From Jiella avicenniae (lineage in GTDB: Bacteria; Pseudomonadota; Alphaproteobacteria; Rhizobiales; Rhizobiaceae), in the NCBI RefSeq assembly GCF_021390325.1, contig NZ_JAJUWU010000010.1, forward strand, positions 168,361-232,360: DNA of 64,000 bases, given 5' to 3'. Positions within the stretch are counted from its first letter, which is position 1. Every line of letters begins with the position of its first letter. The position numbers and the translations under genes were made by a program. This document shows positions 1 to 8,296 of the stretch, in pieces. The notes under the pieces were generated by a model that did not search any database, was not told the DNA's origin, and worked only from the letters and a program-made list of their open reading frames with translations.

Positions 1-16
1 TCTGGCGAGGCTGGAT

Positions 17-67
17 GGGCGGGGGGGGGGGGGGGGCCGGGCCCGCCCCCCCCCCCCCCCCCCGCCC
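17..67. repeat. poly-G/poly-C inverted repeat
   Basis: GGGC followed by 16 G (21-36), a short GC-rich centre, then 18 C (46-63) and GCCC, forming an inverted repeat that starts about 10 bases beyond the stop codon of the minus-strand gene ending at 77. It could fold into a very stable hairpin and act as a terminator-like structure. It could also be a sequencing or assembly artefact, because the opposite end of the window (63983-63998) also ends in 16 G. Confidence 0.6.
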
Positions 68-76
68 TCTGGCGTC

Positions 77-1690
77 TCAGGCCTCGAACTTCAGCGGCCG
101 GGCGTCGATCTGGCGGTGGAACCAGAACTCGTAGCCGTCGAGATTTTCGGCCATCGCCGAGTTCAGGGTCGGCTGCCACAGCGGGATGCGCGGCAGATCG
201 TCGATGGCGATCTCGATCATCCGCCTGACGTTCGGCGCATAGTCCGGCGCGTCGACGGGCATCGGCAGCGTCGCGTCGACGAGCTTCTGCATTTCCGGAT
301 TGTCGTAGTTCGAGGCGTTGAAGAGGTTGCCCTTCAGATAGGAGAAGTAGAAGTAGTAATCCGGGGTATCGAGCCAGCCGCCGAAATTCTCGAGCAAGAG
401 CGGCAGGCGCTTCTCGACCAGCGCGATGGTGCGCCAGTTCGCCCCGGGAATCTTCTCCAGCGTCACGTTGATGCCGATCTGGCGCAGCGAATCCTGGATC
501 AGCGCCGCCGCCGGCTCGCCCCAGTCGGCGAAGTCGAGGCTGAAGGACAGGGGAACGTCGAAACCCTTGGCATAGTCGGTCTCGGCCAGCAGCGAGCGCG
601 CCTTGTCGAGGTCGGTCGTGTAGGGGAAGGGCTGCGGCCAGCTGATGTCCTGCGGCGCCGTGCTCTCGCCGCCCCACAGCGGGACGCCGAGCCCGTAGGC
701 GGCCTGATCGAAGAGCTGCTGATAGGGCAGCGCCCAGGCCAGTGCCTGGCGCACCCTTTTGTCCTTGAACGGCTCGAAGGTCAGATTGGGGCAGAGCGTG
801 TGGATGCAGTTGGCGATCGGCGAGCCGACGACCTTCACGGTCTTGGAATCCTTGAGATCCTTGGCATCCTTGTTGGGGATGTCGAAGGACAGGGTCACGT
901 CGCCGCGCTCGACGAGGGCACGCCGGGTCGACAGGCTCGGAACCTCGCGGACGATGACCCGCTCCATCGCCGGGACCGGGCCGCAGGTCCACGCTTCGTT
1001 GCGCGCATAGACGATCTGCTGGCCGGGATCCCAGCGTTCCACCTTGAAGGCGCCGCCACCGGCGGGTGTGCGGTGGAGATAGTCGCTCGCCCAGGGGTCG
1101 GCGTCGGTGGCGTTTTCGAGGGCGAGCTTGGAATTGATGACGATGGCGACGGGCACGCCGAGATCGGGCAGCGACAGTTTCGACGGCTCCTTCAGGTCGA
1201 CCCGGAAGGTAGCCTCGTCGACGGCGACGAACTGAGCCGGATCGGTGAACCCGCCGGCGCCCATCTGCGATTTGGGAAACCCGCCGAGGGCGAGCGCCCG
1301 TTCGAACGACCAGCGCACGTCCTCGGCCGTCACCTTCGCGCCGTCCCAGAACTTCGCGTCGGACCTGAGCTTGAAGGTGATCGACTTGCCGTCCTCGGCG
1401 CTCTCCCAGCTTTCGGCGAGTTCCGGCACGACCTGCGAATAGTCGAAGGTATAGGAGCCGTCCTCGCGCTGATTGACCCCGAAGCTCACCAGCCGGTCGT
1501 AGACGTTGACCGCCACCTGATAGCTCGGCCGGTTGGTGCCAGTGCGATGGATGTCGAGACTGTTGATCGATCCGCCGGTGACGACGACGGCCTGCTGGCG
1601 GCCCTGCGCATGGGCGAGGTTGCGCAGAAAGGGAAGGTTGGCCGCGGCGAGGCCGCCGGCGGTGGCCTTGAAGAATGTTCTGCGATCCAT
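77..1690 (-). CDS. ABC transporter solute-binding protein, family 5 (peptide/nickel type), Tat-exported
   Basis: A 537-residue extracytoplasmic binding protein of the family that feeds dipeptide, oligopeptide or nickel ABC importers. The N-terminus MDRRTFFKATAGG is a twin-arginine signal, with likely cleavage after LAHA near residue 28, so it is probably exported folded. The family landmark PELAESWESAEDGKSITFKL followed by an FWDG turn is present near residues 90-115, and the length is normal. The start at 1690 has an AAGGA ribosome site at 1697-1701. No permease or ATPase gene lies beside it. The expected partners would be beyond the left edge, past the G/C tract, or the protein borrows another importer. 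A 12-base palindrome lies about 90 bases upstream. The ligand cannot be predicted. Confidence 0.9.
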   Translation of the reverse strand: MDRRTFFKATAGGLAAANLPFLRNLAHAQGRQQAVVVTGGSINSLDIHRTGTNRPSYQVAVNVYDRLVSFGVNQREDGSYTFDYSQVVPELAESWESAEDGKSITFKLRSDAKFWDGAKVTAEDVRWSFERALALGGFPKSQMGAGGFTDPAQFVAVDEATFRVDLKEPSKLSLPDLGVPVAIVINSKLALENATDADPWASDYLHRTPAGGGAFKVERWDPGQQIVYARNEAWTCGPVPAMERVIVREVPSLSTRRALVERGDVTLSFDIPNKDAKDLKDSKTVKVVGSPIANCIHTLCPNLTFEPFKDKRVRQALAWALPYQQLFDQAAYGLGVPLWGGESTAPQDISWPQPFPYTTDLDKARSLLAETDYAKGFDVPLSFSLDFADWGEPAAALIQDSLRQIGINVTLEKIPGANWRTIALVEKRLPLLLENFGGWLDTPDYYFYFSYLKGNLFNASNYDNPEMQKLVDATLPMPVDAPDYAPNVRRMIEIAIDDLPRIPLWQPTLNSAMAENLDGYEFWFHRQIDARPLKFEA

Positions 1691-2079
1691 GATCTGTCCT
1701 TGCTGGCTTGGGATGGAAATGGAAAAGGCCTTGGAGCGAACGAGATGGTCTTTGGGGGCCGGAGTCGGTTATGTCGTGAAATTGCATGCAATCATCGTGC
1801 CAAGACGAAAGTGCAGGATTTTCAGTGGGATGAGAATTTTCGCCCGAAGGTCACTGCCTGTTTCCTGTGCGATGGCGCGAAACTTCGGGCATCGAAGGGG
1901 GCACGCGGCGCGGCGTCGACGTCGGTCGCCGCAAGGCCTCGCTCACCCGGCGCGGATGGCCGGCGTTTGGGTCGCGCGCGCCCAGCTACGGCCGGCGTTC
2001 CAGGCGAGAGCCGTTGGAAATGGGCTTCGGTCGCGCCGGTCGGGTCGTGCGCCGTCTTCGATCTTCGCCGGATCCGGCG
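1691..2079. other. intergenic region upstream of the family 5 binding protein
   Basis: No convincing gene. The part next to 1690 (about 1740-1860) is relatively A/T-rich and should hold the promoter of the minus-strand binding protein. The part near 2066-2079 contains the palindrome CGCCGGATCCGGCG just after the stop codon of the ATPase gene, possibly part of its 3' end. Confidence 0.5.
1781..1792. promoter_or_regulatory. 12-base palindrome, candidate operator
   Basis: ATTGCATGCAAT is a perfect palindrome in an A/T-rich stretch about 90 bases upstream of the binding-protein start at 1690. Position and symmetry suit a dimeric repressor or activator site, for example of the GntR or LacI type. 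No regulator gene is adjacent, so the cognate protein is unknown. Confidence 0.35.
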
Positions 2080-2868
2080 CTATTGCGCCGAGTAGCGCAG
2101 CAGGAACTGCCGGGCACGATCGGTCTTCGGCCGGGTGAAGAACTCTTCGGGCGCCCCGCTTTCGACGATCCGGCCCTGGTCGAGAAACACCACCCGGCTG
2201 GCCACGTCCCGCGCAAAGGCCATCTCGTGGGTCACCACGACCATGGTCATGCCCTCGCGGGCGAGATCCTTCATCACAGCCAGCACTTCGCCGACGAGTT
2301 CCGGGTCGAGCGCACTGGTCGGCTCATCGAACAGCAGCAGATCGGGTTTCATGGCCAGTGCCCGGGCGATGCCGACCCGCTGCTTCTGGCCGCCGGAGAG
2401 TCGCGCCGGATACTGCCCCGCCTTGTCGGCGATGCCGACCCGCTGGAGCAGCGCCTCCGCCTCGCGCCGGACCTCCGCCTTGTCCCGGCGCTGCACGTGG
2501 ATCGGCGCTTCCATGACGTTTTCGAGCACGGTCAGGTGCGGCCAGAGGGCGAAATGCTGGAACACCATGCCGATGCGCGTTCGGATCGCGGCGAGTTCCC
2601 TGTCGTTCATGACGATGTTGCCGGACGGGCGGATGCCGATCCTCTGGCCCTTCAGGACGATGAAGCCGGCGTCCGGCTCCTCGAGCCAGTTGAGGCAGCG
2701 CAGGAAGGTCGATTTTCCCGACCCGGAGGGGCCGAGGAGGCAGACGGTCTCGCCCTTTCGGACGGTCAGCTCCATGTCGGTGAGAACCGTATTGGCGCCG
2801 AAAGACTTCGAGACGCCGTGCGCGGCGAGCACCACCGGCGCTTCGGCGTCATCCATGGGCGGGGTCAT
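2080..2868 (-). CDS. polar amino-acid ABC transporter ATP-binding protein
   Basis: A 262-residue cytoplasmic ATPase of the GlnQ/HisP type that powers uptake of polar amino acids or related cations. It has Walker [10 protein letters not shown], the signature LSGGQKQR, Walker [13 protein letters not shown] and the switch histidine in VVTHEMAF. It is the last gene of a four-gene minus-strand operon: binding protein, two permeases, ATPase. It starts 10 bases after the second permease, with a GGAG ribosome site just before ATG 2868. The divergent DUF1989 and ureohydrolase genes suggest that the imported compound carries a guanidino or similar nitrogen group. That substrate is inferred from context only. 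Confidence 0.93.
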   Translation of the reverse strand: MTPPMDDAEAPVVLAAHGVSKSFGANTVLTDMELTVRKGETVCLLGPSGSGKSTFLRCLNWLEEPDAGFIVLKGQRIGIRPSGNIVMNDRELAAIRTRIGMVFQHFALWPHLTVLENVMEAPIHVQRRDKAEVRREAEALLQRVGIADKAGQYPARLSGGQKQRVGIARALAMKPDLLLFDEPTSALDPELVGEVLAVMKDLAREGMTMVVVTHEMAFARDVASRVVFLDQGRIVESGAPEEFFTRPKTDRARQFLLRYSAQ

Positions 2869-2878
2869 TGCAGCTCCG

Positions 2879-3532
2879 TCATTGCCGGGCCTTCGCGACG
2901 CGTCCGACGAAGGCGACGCCGGTCTCGATCGCCATGCAGGTGATCCAGTAGAGGGCGATCGCCGCGACGAAGGAGGCGAAGGGCACGAAATAGGTGGTCT
3001 GGATGGCCATCGCCGCCTGGGTCAGTTCCGCCACCGCGATGATCGTCAGGAAGGCGCTGTCCTTGATGATCTGGATCGTCTGGTTGCCGATCATCGGCAC
3101 GGCGGCGAAGAACACCGGCGGCAGGATGATCCGCCGCACGAGCTTCAGCCCGTGGAAGCCGAAGGCGTGGCCCGCCTCGATCGATTCCTTGGGAAGATTC
3201 GCCCAGGCGGCGCGCAGCAATTCGGCCATGTAGGCGACGTTGTAGACGATCAGCGCGATGAGGCCGGAGGTCCAGTTGCTCATCCTGATGCCGAAGCTCG
3301 GCAGGCCGTAATAGATCAGATAGGCGAGCAGCAGGAACGGCACGCAGCGCATCGCGTCGACATAGACGGTCGCGCCGATGCGGGCCGCCTTGCTGCGCGC
3401 CATCAGCGCCATGGCGAGAAGCGCGCCGAGGACGAGCGAGACGACGGCGGCGATGGCCGACAGGGCGATGGTGTTGGCAAAGCCCGACAGGAGGACGTCG
3501 CGATTGTCCCAGACGATGGTGAAACCGTTCAT
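2879..3532 (-). CDS. polar amino-acid ABC transporter permease (second)
   Basis: A 217-residue inner-membrane permease of the HisM/HisQ/GlnP family. It has several hydrophobic segments and the cytoplasmic coupling region around [21 protein letters not shown], which contacts the ATPase. Its start codon overlaps the stop of the upstream permease by four bases (3529-3532), so the two permeases are probably translated together and form a heterodimer. Length and topology are ordinary for the family. Confidence 0.92.
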   Translation of the reverse strand: MNGFTIVWDNRDVLLSGFANTIALSAIAAVVSLVLGALLAMALMARSKAARIGATVYVDAMRCVPFLLLAYLIYYGLPSFGIRMSNWTSGLIALIVYNVAYMAELLRAAWANLPKESIEAGHAFGFHGLKLVRRIILPPVFFAAVPMIGNQTIQIIKDSAFLTIIAVAELTQAAMAIQTTYFVPFASFVAAIALYWITCMAIETGVAFVGRVAKARQ

Positions 3533-4179
3533 CGCAGCGCCTCCATTTCGGCGGCGCGACGGCGCTCGATCAGCCGCTGCGTCATGACGAAGACCGCGAC
3601 GATCAGGCTGTAGAGGACGAGGGCGACGACGAAGGGCGGCAGCGGATCGTAGGTCCGTGCGCCGACGCGGGAGGCGGCGCGGGTGATGTCGACGAGGCCG
3701 AGGACGGCGATCGCCGGGCTCGACTTCACCTGCAGCGTCATTTCGTTGACGAGCGCCGGCAGGGCCGAATGGACGAGCTGGGGAAAGACGATACGGCGGA
3801 AGCGCAGGCCCCTCGTCATGCCGAAGGCACGGGCCGATTCGAGCTGCTCGCGCGGAAAGCTCATCAGGGCGCCGCGCCAGATCTCGGTGTTGAACGCCGC
3901 CGTCGACAAAGTGAGCGTGACGACGGCGGCGGTGACGGCGCCGAGCGAGATCCCCACCACCGGCAGGGCAAAGAAGATCAGGAGCGCCAGCGTCACCGCG
4001 GGCGAGGCCCGGATGACGCTGACATAGACGACGACGAAACGGTCGAGAACGGGGACGCTGGACCAGCGAATGAGGGCGAAGCCGAGGCCGAGCGGCAGGC
4101 CGATGACGATGCTCGCGAGCGAGATCGACACCGTGAACACGGCGCCCTGAAATATGGCGTAGACGTCGTACCAGGTCAT
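3529..4179 (-). CDS. polar amino-acid ABC transporter permease (first)
   Basis: A 216-residue permease of the same family as its downstream partner. The N-terminus MTWYDVYAIFQGAVFTVSIS is typical of this group, and the coupling motif ESARAFGMTRGLRFRRIVFP sits in the middle of the protein. It follows the binding-protein gene by 38 bases, with no obvious hairpin between them. With the 2879-3532 product it should form the membrane channel of the importer. Confidence 0.92.
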   Translation of the reverse strand: MTWYDVYAIFQGAVFTVSISLASIVIGLPLGLGFALIRWSSVPVLDRFVVVYVSVIRASPAVTLALLIFFALPVVGISLGAVTAAVVTLTLSTAAFNTEIWRGALMSFPREQLESARAFGMTRGLRFRRIVFPQLVHSALPALVNEMTLQVKSSPAIAVLGLVDITRAASRVGARTYDPLPPFVVALVLYSLIVAVFVMTQRLIERRRAAEMEALR

Positions 4180-4217
4180 GCGGCGATCCGGCGTCCTTTC
4201 AACTCACACCGCTCGGA

Positions 4218-5072
4218 TCACTTGATGGCTTCCGGCATGTCCTCGAACGACGCGCCGAACCACTTCTTCTGCAGCTCGTACATCGTGCCGTCCTTGCGGG
4301 CCTCGAGCAGGACCGAACTGACGTATTCGACCAGCGCGTCGTTGCCCTTGGCCGTCGCCCAGGCGATGTAGACCGGTTCCGAAACCGCTTCGCCGAGTTC
4401 GAAGACGTCGGGCTTCTCGTTGACCAGCGCCTGGACGTTGATCAGCGTGTTGACGACGGCGTCGGTGCGGCCGATGGCGAGATCCTGATAGGCTTCCGGA
4501 TAGCTCTGATATTCGACGATCCTGGCAATGCCCGCGCCGCCGTCCGCCTTCAGCTTCGCGTCGAAGGTCTGCAGGTGCTTGAGCATGGCGCTGCCGGCCT
4601 GAACGCCGACGGTCTTGCCGCTGAGATCGCTCGCCGAGGCGATGCCGTCCTGTCCCTTCTTCATCACGTAGAAGCTGGTGGATTCGGCGACCGGGCTGGT
4701 GAAGGCGAGGGTCTGCTTGCGCTCGTCGTTGACGAGGACGGCGGTGACGGCCATGTCGTACTTGCCCGTCGTCACGCCCGGCAGGATGCCCGCCCAGGGG
4801 ATGATGTCCTGCTCGATCTCGAACGGCGCCTTCTCGCGGACGAGATCGAGAAGTGCGTTGTCGTAACCGCTCGGCTTGCCGTCCTCGATGAATTCGAATG
4901 GATGGAAATCGTCCTCGGTGGCGACATGCATCGTGCCGCTCGACTTGATCGCCTCCAGATCCGCGGCTTTCGCATCACTGACGCCGGCACCGGCCAGAGG
5001 CGCCAGGAGGACGGCTGCAAGCGCGAGACGCCGCAAGGCGAAGCGCGGAAGAAGATCACGGTCGAGGCGCAT
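4218..5072 (-). CDS. polar amino-acid ABC transporter solute-binding protein
   Basis: A 284-residue periplasmic family 3 binding protein and first gene of the importer operon. An N-terminal signal peptide (LRRLALAAVLLAPLAGAGVSDAKA) is followed by the family start GTMHVATEDDFHPFEF and a typical two-lobe body ending in a tail rich in Lys and Trp. The reading frame is open further upstream to 5336, but ATG 5072 has a GGAG ribosome site and begins directly at the signal peptide, so the longer version is rejected. The ligand is a small polar or cationic molecule. The divergent DUF1989/ureohydrolase pair suggests a guanidino compound or an amine. Confidence 0.9.
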   Translation of the reverse strand: MRLDRDLLPRFALRRLALAAVLLAPLAGAGVSDAKAADLEAIKSSGTMHVATEDDFHPFEFIEDGKPSGYDNALLDLVREKAPFEIEQDIIPWAGILPGVTTGKYDMAVTAVLVNDERKQTLAFTSPVAESTSFYVMKKGQDGIASASDLSGKTVGVQAGSAMLKHLQTFDAKLKADGGAGIARIVEYQSYPEAYQDLAIGRTDAVVNTLINVQALVNEKPDVFELGEAVSEPVYIAWATAKGNDALVEYVSSVLLEARKDGTMYELQKKWFGASFEDMPEAIK

Positions 5073-5588
5073 TGGGGGCTCCTGTTCATCAGGCTGAAAA
5101 GGCGCAGCCGGCGGGGCTGCTGGGGTGACGATCGACGCCGTGCCGAAAGGCGCCGTCTTTCGCCAGCCGGGCTGGCGTCGAGGGCGTGACGGACGGCCAA
5201 TCGTAAGCATGCTGAGCAAGTGTCGTGCCAAGCCGCCCGGACGGTGCCGGACGCGGCTGTTCCGTTGGAATCCCTCCAATCGCGACCGGAAGCGCCCGCT
5301 GTCGCCGGCCGACACGGTCGCGGCGGCTTCGCCCATTAACTGGGCAACAGGCGAGATCTCTGCCTAGCTTTCAGGCGCAAATCGTCAGTATGCTGATGGT
5401 ATCTGCGCTCTTGGGTCGGCGCCATGACGGTCGGCGATCGATACGCGCCAAATGCCGACGGCAGGGTGTTACTTTCAGTGTGCTGCACAATTGCCTCGCT
5501 GCCGCGTATGGCCCGCCGCTTGCTTGCGTCCCGCACGACGCGGCCGTCGCGGTCGCACCCATCCGATCAGCCATTCTGGAGCTTTGCC
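5073..5588. other. divergent regulatory region between ABC importer and DUF1989 gene
   Basis: 516 bases with no convincing gene. It must hold both divergent promoters. Visible symmetry includes TCAG-TATG-CTGA at 5385-5396 and a GCATGC core near 5206-5216. A shared regulator binding here would co-control uptake and catabolism, but no regulator gene is adjacent. Confidence 0.4.
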
Positions 5589-6221
5589 ATGACATCCCCC
5601 ACCCGACCGGCCTCCGCCGCCGCATCGACCGAGATCGTTCCCCCCGGCGGGCGCTGGTCCGGCCGGCTGGAAGCCGGCGACCGGCTGCGCATCACCGATA
5701 TCGAGGGCCAGCAGGCGGTGGATTTCCTCTGCTACGGCGCCGACATGCCGCTCGACAGGATGAATCTTCCGAACACGATCAAGCTCAACAAGTCGCTCTA
5801 CGTGACCAGGGGCTGCCGGATCTATTCCGATCACGCCCGCGTCCTGTTCACGGTCGAGGAGGACAGCTGCGGCTATCACGACACGCTGGCGGGCTGCTGC
5901 AGCAACGAGAGCAACAAGCTTCGCTACGACGTCGACACCACGGCGAGCTGCCGCGCCAACTTCATCGCCGAGCTGTCGAAATGGGGGCTCGGTCCCTCGG
6001 AGATCGTCTCGAACATCAACTTCTTCATGCGGGTCCCCTTCAAAGAGGACGGCCATGTCGTCATCGCCGACGGCATCTCGAAAGCCGGCGACCACGTGGT
6101 GCTGAAGGCGGAGCGGCCGGTGCTCGCGGTTCTGTCCAACTGTCCGCAGGAACACAATCCGGCGGCTGGCGGTAAGCCGACGCCGATCGAGGTCGAGGTC
6201 ATCCGCGCCGCTTCGCTCTGA
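5589..6221 (+). CDS. DUF1989 family protein (urea-carboxylase-associated / carboxyguanidine deiminase-like)
   Basis: A 210-residue cytoplasmic protein of the DUF1989 family. Members were long annotated as urea-carboxylase-associated. Some (CgdA/CgdB) have been shown to deiminate carboxyguanidine. The family hallmarks are visible: GQQAVDFLCY near residue 40, a Cys/His-rich segment CGYHDTLAGCCS that probably binds metal, and the C-terminal SNCPQEHNPAAGGKPTPIEV. ATG 5589 is chosen because of GGAG at 5578-5581 and because the open frame upstream has non-coding composition. The ureohydrolase gene follows after 11 bases, so the two are one operon. Only one DUF1989 copy is present and there is no carboxylase or allophanate hydrolase here, so the known guanidine pathway is incomplete and the substrate is open. 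Confidence 0.85.
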   Translation: MTSPTRPASAAASTEIVPPGGRWSGRLEAGDRLRITDIEGQQAVDFLCYGADMPLDRMNLPNTIKLNKSLYVTRGCRIYSDHARVLFTVEEDSCGYHDTLAGCCSNESNKLRYDVDTTASCRANFIAELSKWGLGPSEIVSNINFFMRVPFKEDGHVVIADGISKAGDHVVLKAERPVLAVLSNCPQEHNPAAGGKPTPIEVEVIRAASL

Positions 6222-6232
6222 AAGATCCCGTC

Positions 6233-7198
6233 ATGGCTGAACACGGATACGCCTCGGGCCGGCTCAACCTTCCCTTCGTCGGCATCTCCACCTTCGCGAA
6301 AAGCCCCTATGTCGGCGACTGGGACGCCATCGAGGCCGATGTCGCCGTCCTTGGCGCTCCCTTCGACATGGGGACGCAGTGGCGCTCCGGCGCCCGCTTC
6401 GGGCCGCGCGGCATCCGCGAGGCCTCGACGCTGTTTTCCTTCGGCCATGCCGGCGCATACGATCACGAGGACGACGTCACCTATCTCGACGACGTGCGGA
6501 TCGTCGATCTCGGCGATGCCGACATGGTGCACACCGACACCGCGACGAGCCACGCCAATATCGAGGCGGGGGTGCGCAAGATCCTCGCCGCCGGGGCGTT
6601 GCCCGTCGTGCTGGGGGGCGATCACTCGATCAACATCCCCTGCATCGCCGCCTTTTCCGATCAGGAGCCGGTGCATCTGGTCCAGATCGATGCCCATCTC
6701 GACTTCGTCGACGAGCGCCACGGCGTCCGATACGGCCACGGCAATCCGATGCGTCGGGCGGCGGAGCAATCCCATGTCACCGGGCTGACGCAGATCGGCA
6801 TCCGCAACGTCTCCTCCACCGCCAGGGAAGGCTACGAGGCGGCCCGTGCCATGGGATCGGACATCCTGTCGGTGCGCGACCTCCGCCGGCTCGGCGTCGC
6901 CGCCGTGCTCGAGCGCATTCCCGCCGGCAAGCGCTATTATCTCACCCTCGACATCGACGGGTTCGATCCCTCGATCGCACCGGGAACCGGAACGCCGAGC
7001 CATGGCGGCTTTCTCTATTACGAGGTGCTGGAGTTGATCGCCGGGCTGGCGGCGCGGGGCGAGATCGTCGGCATCGATCTCGTCGAGGTGGCGCCGCCCT
7101 ATGATCCGGCGGAGGTCACCGCGATCCTCGCGGCGCAGGTTCTGCTCAATGCGATCGGCCGGATCTTCCATGCCCGCAAATCGCGCGGTGGCCTCTGA
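6233..7198 (+). CDS. ureohydrolase (agmatinase/arginase family)
   Basis: A 321-residue enzyme of the arginase/agmatinase superfamily, which hydrolyses a guanidino group to urea and an amine. All six binuclear manganese ligands are visible: H131 in GGDHS, D153, H155 and D157 in DAHLD, and D240 and D242 in DIDGFD. The conserved IDLVEVAPPYD segment follows. Automated annotation would call it agmatinase, but the superfamily also includes guanidinobutyrase, guanidinopropionase and guanidine hydrolases, and no residue seen here decides between them. It is co-transcribed with the DUF1989 gene and divergent from a polar amino-acid importer, so a combined uptake and degradation route for a guanidino compound is likely. 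Confidence 0.9.
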   Translation: MAEHGYASGRLNLPFVGISTFAKSPYVGDWDAIEADVAVLGAPFDMGTQWRSGARFGPRGIREASTLFSFGHAGAYDHEDDVTYLDDVRIVDLGDADMVHTDTATSHANIEAGVRKILAAGALPVVLGGDHSINIPCIAAFSDQEPVHLVQIDAHLDFVDERHGVRYGHGNPMRRAAEQSHVTGLTQIGIRNVSSTAREGYEAARAMGSDILSVRDLRRLGVAAVLERIPAGKRYYLTLDIDGFDPSIAPGTGTPSHGGFLYYEVLELIAGLAARGEIVGIDLVEVAPPYDPAEVTAILAAQVLLNAIGRIFHARKSRGGL

Positions 7199-7223
7199 CC
7201 GAGCCGGGCGCAAGCCGTTCACC

Positions 7224-7260
7224 AAAAAGCGACGGGCGCGATTGATGTCGCGGCCGTCGC
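7224..7260 (-). terminator. intrinsic terminator of the molybdenum hydroxylase operon
   Basis: Directly after the stop codon at 7262 the minus strand can fold a two-part stem (GCGACGG with CCGTCGC at 7229-7260, inner CGCGA with TCGCG), followed by five T (7228-7224). This is a classical rho-independent terminator for the minus-strand operon. The stem may also slow transcription coming from the convergent ureohydrolase gene. Confidence 0.75.
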
Positions 7261-7261
7261 C

Positions 7262-7645
7262 TCAATCCGCGGTCAGCGAAACATGCGCCGCGACGATCCG
7301 CCAGCCTTGCGGCATGCGCGCCCAGGTCTGCATTTGCCGGCCGATGCGGCTGGTCGCGGTGCGATGAAACAGGGTCGAGGCGGTGGCGAAGTCCGCGCCG
7401 AAGGTGGTGATGACGGTCTGCGAGAGTTCGCGCTCGAGGCCCTTGGCCGGGCGTGCGGCCCGGAATGCCTGGATCGCGGCATAACCATAGAGATTTTCCG
7501 ACGCGCCGTAGCGCACCGTCAGGCCGCTCTGCCAGAACAGTTCGTCGAGGACGGCGACGTCGTTCGAGGTCAGTGCCGCCTCGTATCTTGCAAAGGCGGC
7601 CTCGACTTCGGCGACGATCTCCGGCCGGTTCACTTCGAACGTCAT
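7262..7645 (-). CDS. AtzH/HpxZ-like protein (NTF2-like fold)
   Basis: A 127-residue small protein. The sequence [24 protein letters not shown] and the later [16 protein letters not shown] are typical of the AtzH-like/HpxZ group (DUF3225), NTF2-like proteins found with amidohydrolases in purine, oxalurate or triazine breakdown. The start at ATG 7645 has GGAG 8-12 bases upstream. It is the last gene of the operon, 52 bases after the MarR gene. Its role is not established. Its position behind a xanthine-dehydrogenase-type enzyme fits ring-nitrogen or oxalurate metabolism. Confidence 0.75.
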   Translation of the reverse strand: MTFEVNRPEIVAEVEAAFARYEAALTSNDVAVLDELFWQSGLTVRYGASENLYGYAAIQAFRAARPAKGLERELSQTVITTFGADFATASTLFHRTATSRIGRQMQTWARMPQGWRIVAAHVSLTAD

Positions 7646-7697
7646 GATCTGCACTCCGTTTTCGCCGTGGCGGTGCCGAGGCCCCCTCGCGTCGCCG

Positions 7698-8234
7698 TCA
7701 GGTGAGCCGCAGGGGGGCGCGGCCGACGTCGTTGTTGGCTTCGACCAGTGTGACGAGACTGTCGACGAAGCGCCGGCGTTCCTCCGCCGGCAACGACTGC
7801 ACGGTCCGGTCATGGGCGCGGGCGGCGGCCGCCTTGATCCGCTCGAGCGTCGCCTGGCCGACGGTCGTCAGGCTGACGAGCTTGCGACGGCGGTCCTTGG
7901 CCGCGACGCGCCGGCGGATCAGCCCGCGCTTCTGCAGCCGGACCAGGACGTCGGCCGTGTTGGTGCGGTCGAGGCCGACCGCCTGGCCGAGGGTGGTCTG
8001 CTCGCAGCTTCCGGTTTCTTCCAGCGCCGAGAGGATGGAGAACTGGACCGGCGTGATGTTCTCGCCGGCGCATTCCTCGGCAAACAGCGCGACATGGATC
8101 TGGTGCAGCCGCCGGATGAGAAAGCCCGGGCGCTCGCGCAGGGCGGCCAGTGCCGGGCTTTCGGCGCTTTCGCCCGTAAAGGCCGGATCGTCGATGGCCG
8201 TTTCGGGGGAATCGTCTGAAGAAACCTGTGTCAT
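7698..8234 (-). CDS. MarR family transcriptional regulator
   Basis: A 178-residue winged-helix DNA-binding protein. After a low-complexity acidic N-terminus, the MarR core runs from about residue 35, with the recognition region [20 protein letters not shown] and the wing [17 protein letters not shown]. Dimerisation helices follow at the C-terminus. It sits 62 bases after the fused iron-sulphur gene and before the AtzH-like gene on the same strand, so it is probably co-transcribed and may regulate the operon in response to the substrate. ATG 8234 is the first good start for the conserved region. Confidence 0.88.
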   Translation of the reverse strand: MTQVSSDDSPETAIDDPAFTGESAESPALAALRERPGFLIRRLHQIHVALFAEECAGENITPVQFSILSALEETGSCEQTTLGQAVGLDRTNTADVLVRLQKRGLIRRRVAAKDRRRKLVSLTTVGQATLERIKAAAARAHDRTVQSLPAEERRRFVDSLVTLVEANNDVGRAPLRLT

Positions 8235-8296
8235 GATGTCATCAAGCAGATCTGAACGGAGATCGTCAGGAAAAAATCCGTTGGCCGCAACGTGGA

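Noticed and set aside
2066..2079. Palindrome CGCCGGATCCGGCG as terminator
   Set aside because: No loop and no T run; a perfect palindrome of this GC content can arise by chance here.
116..2095. Long open frame on the plus strand opposite the family 5 binding protein
   Set aside because: It is a shadow of the minus-strand gene: composition mirrors its codons, no start signal, no recognisable domain. The same applies to the long frames opposite most genes.
4218..5336. 372-residue version of the amino-acid binding protein
   Set aside because: The extra 88 residues precede the signal peptide and look non-coding; ATG 5072 has GGAG.
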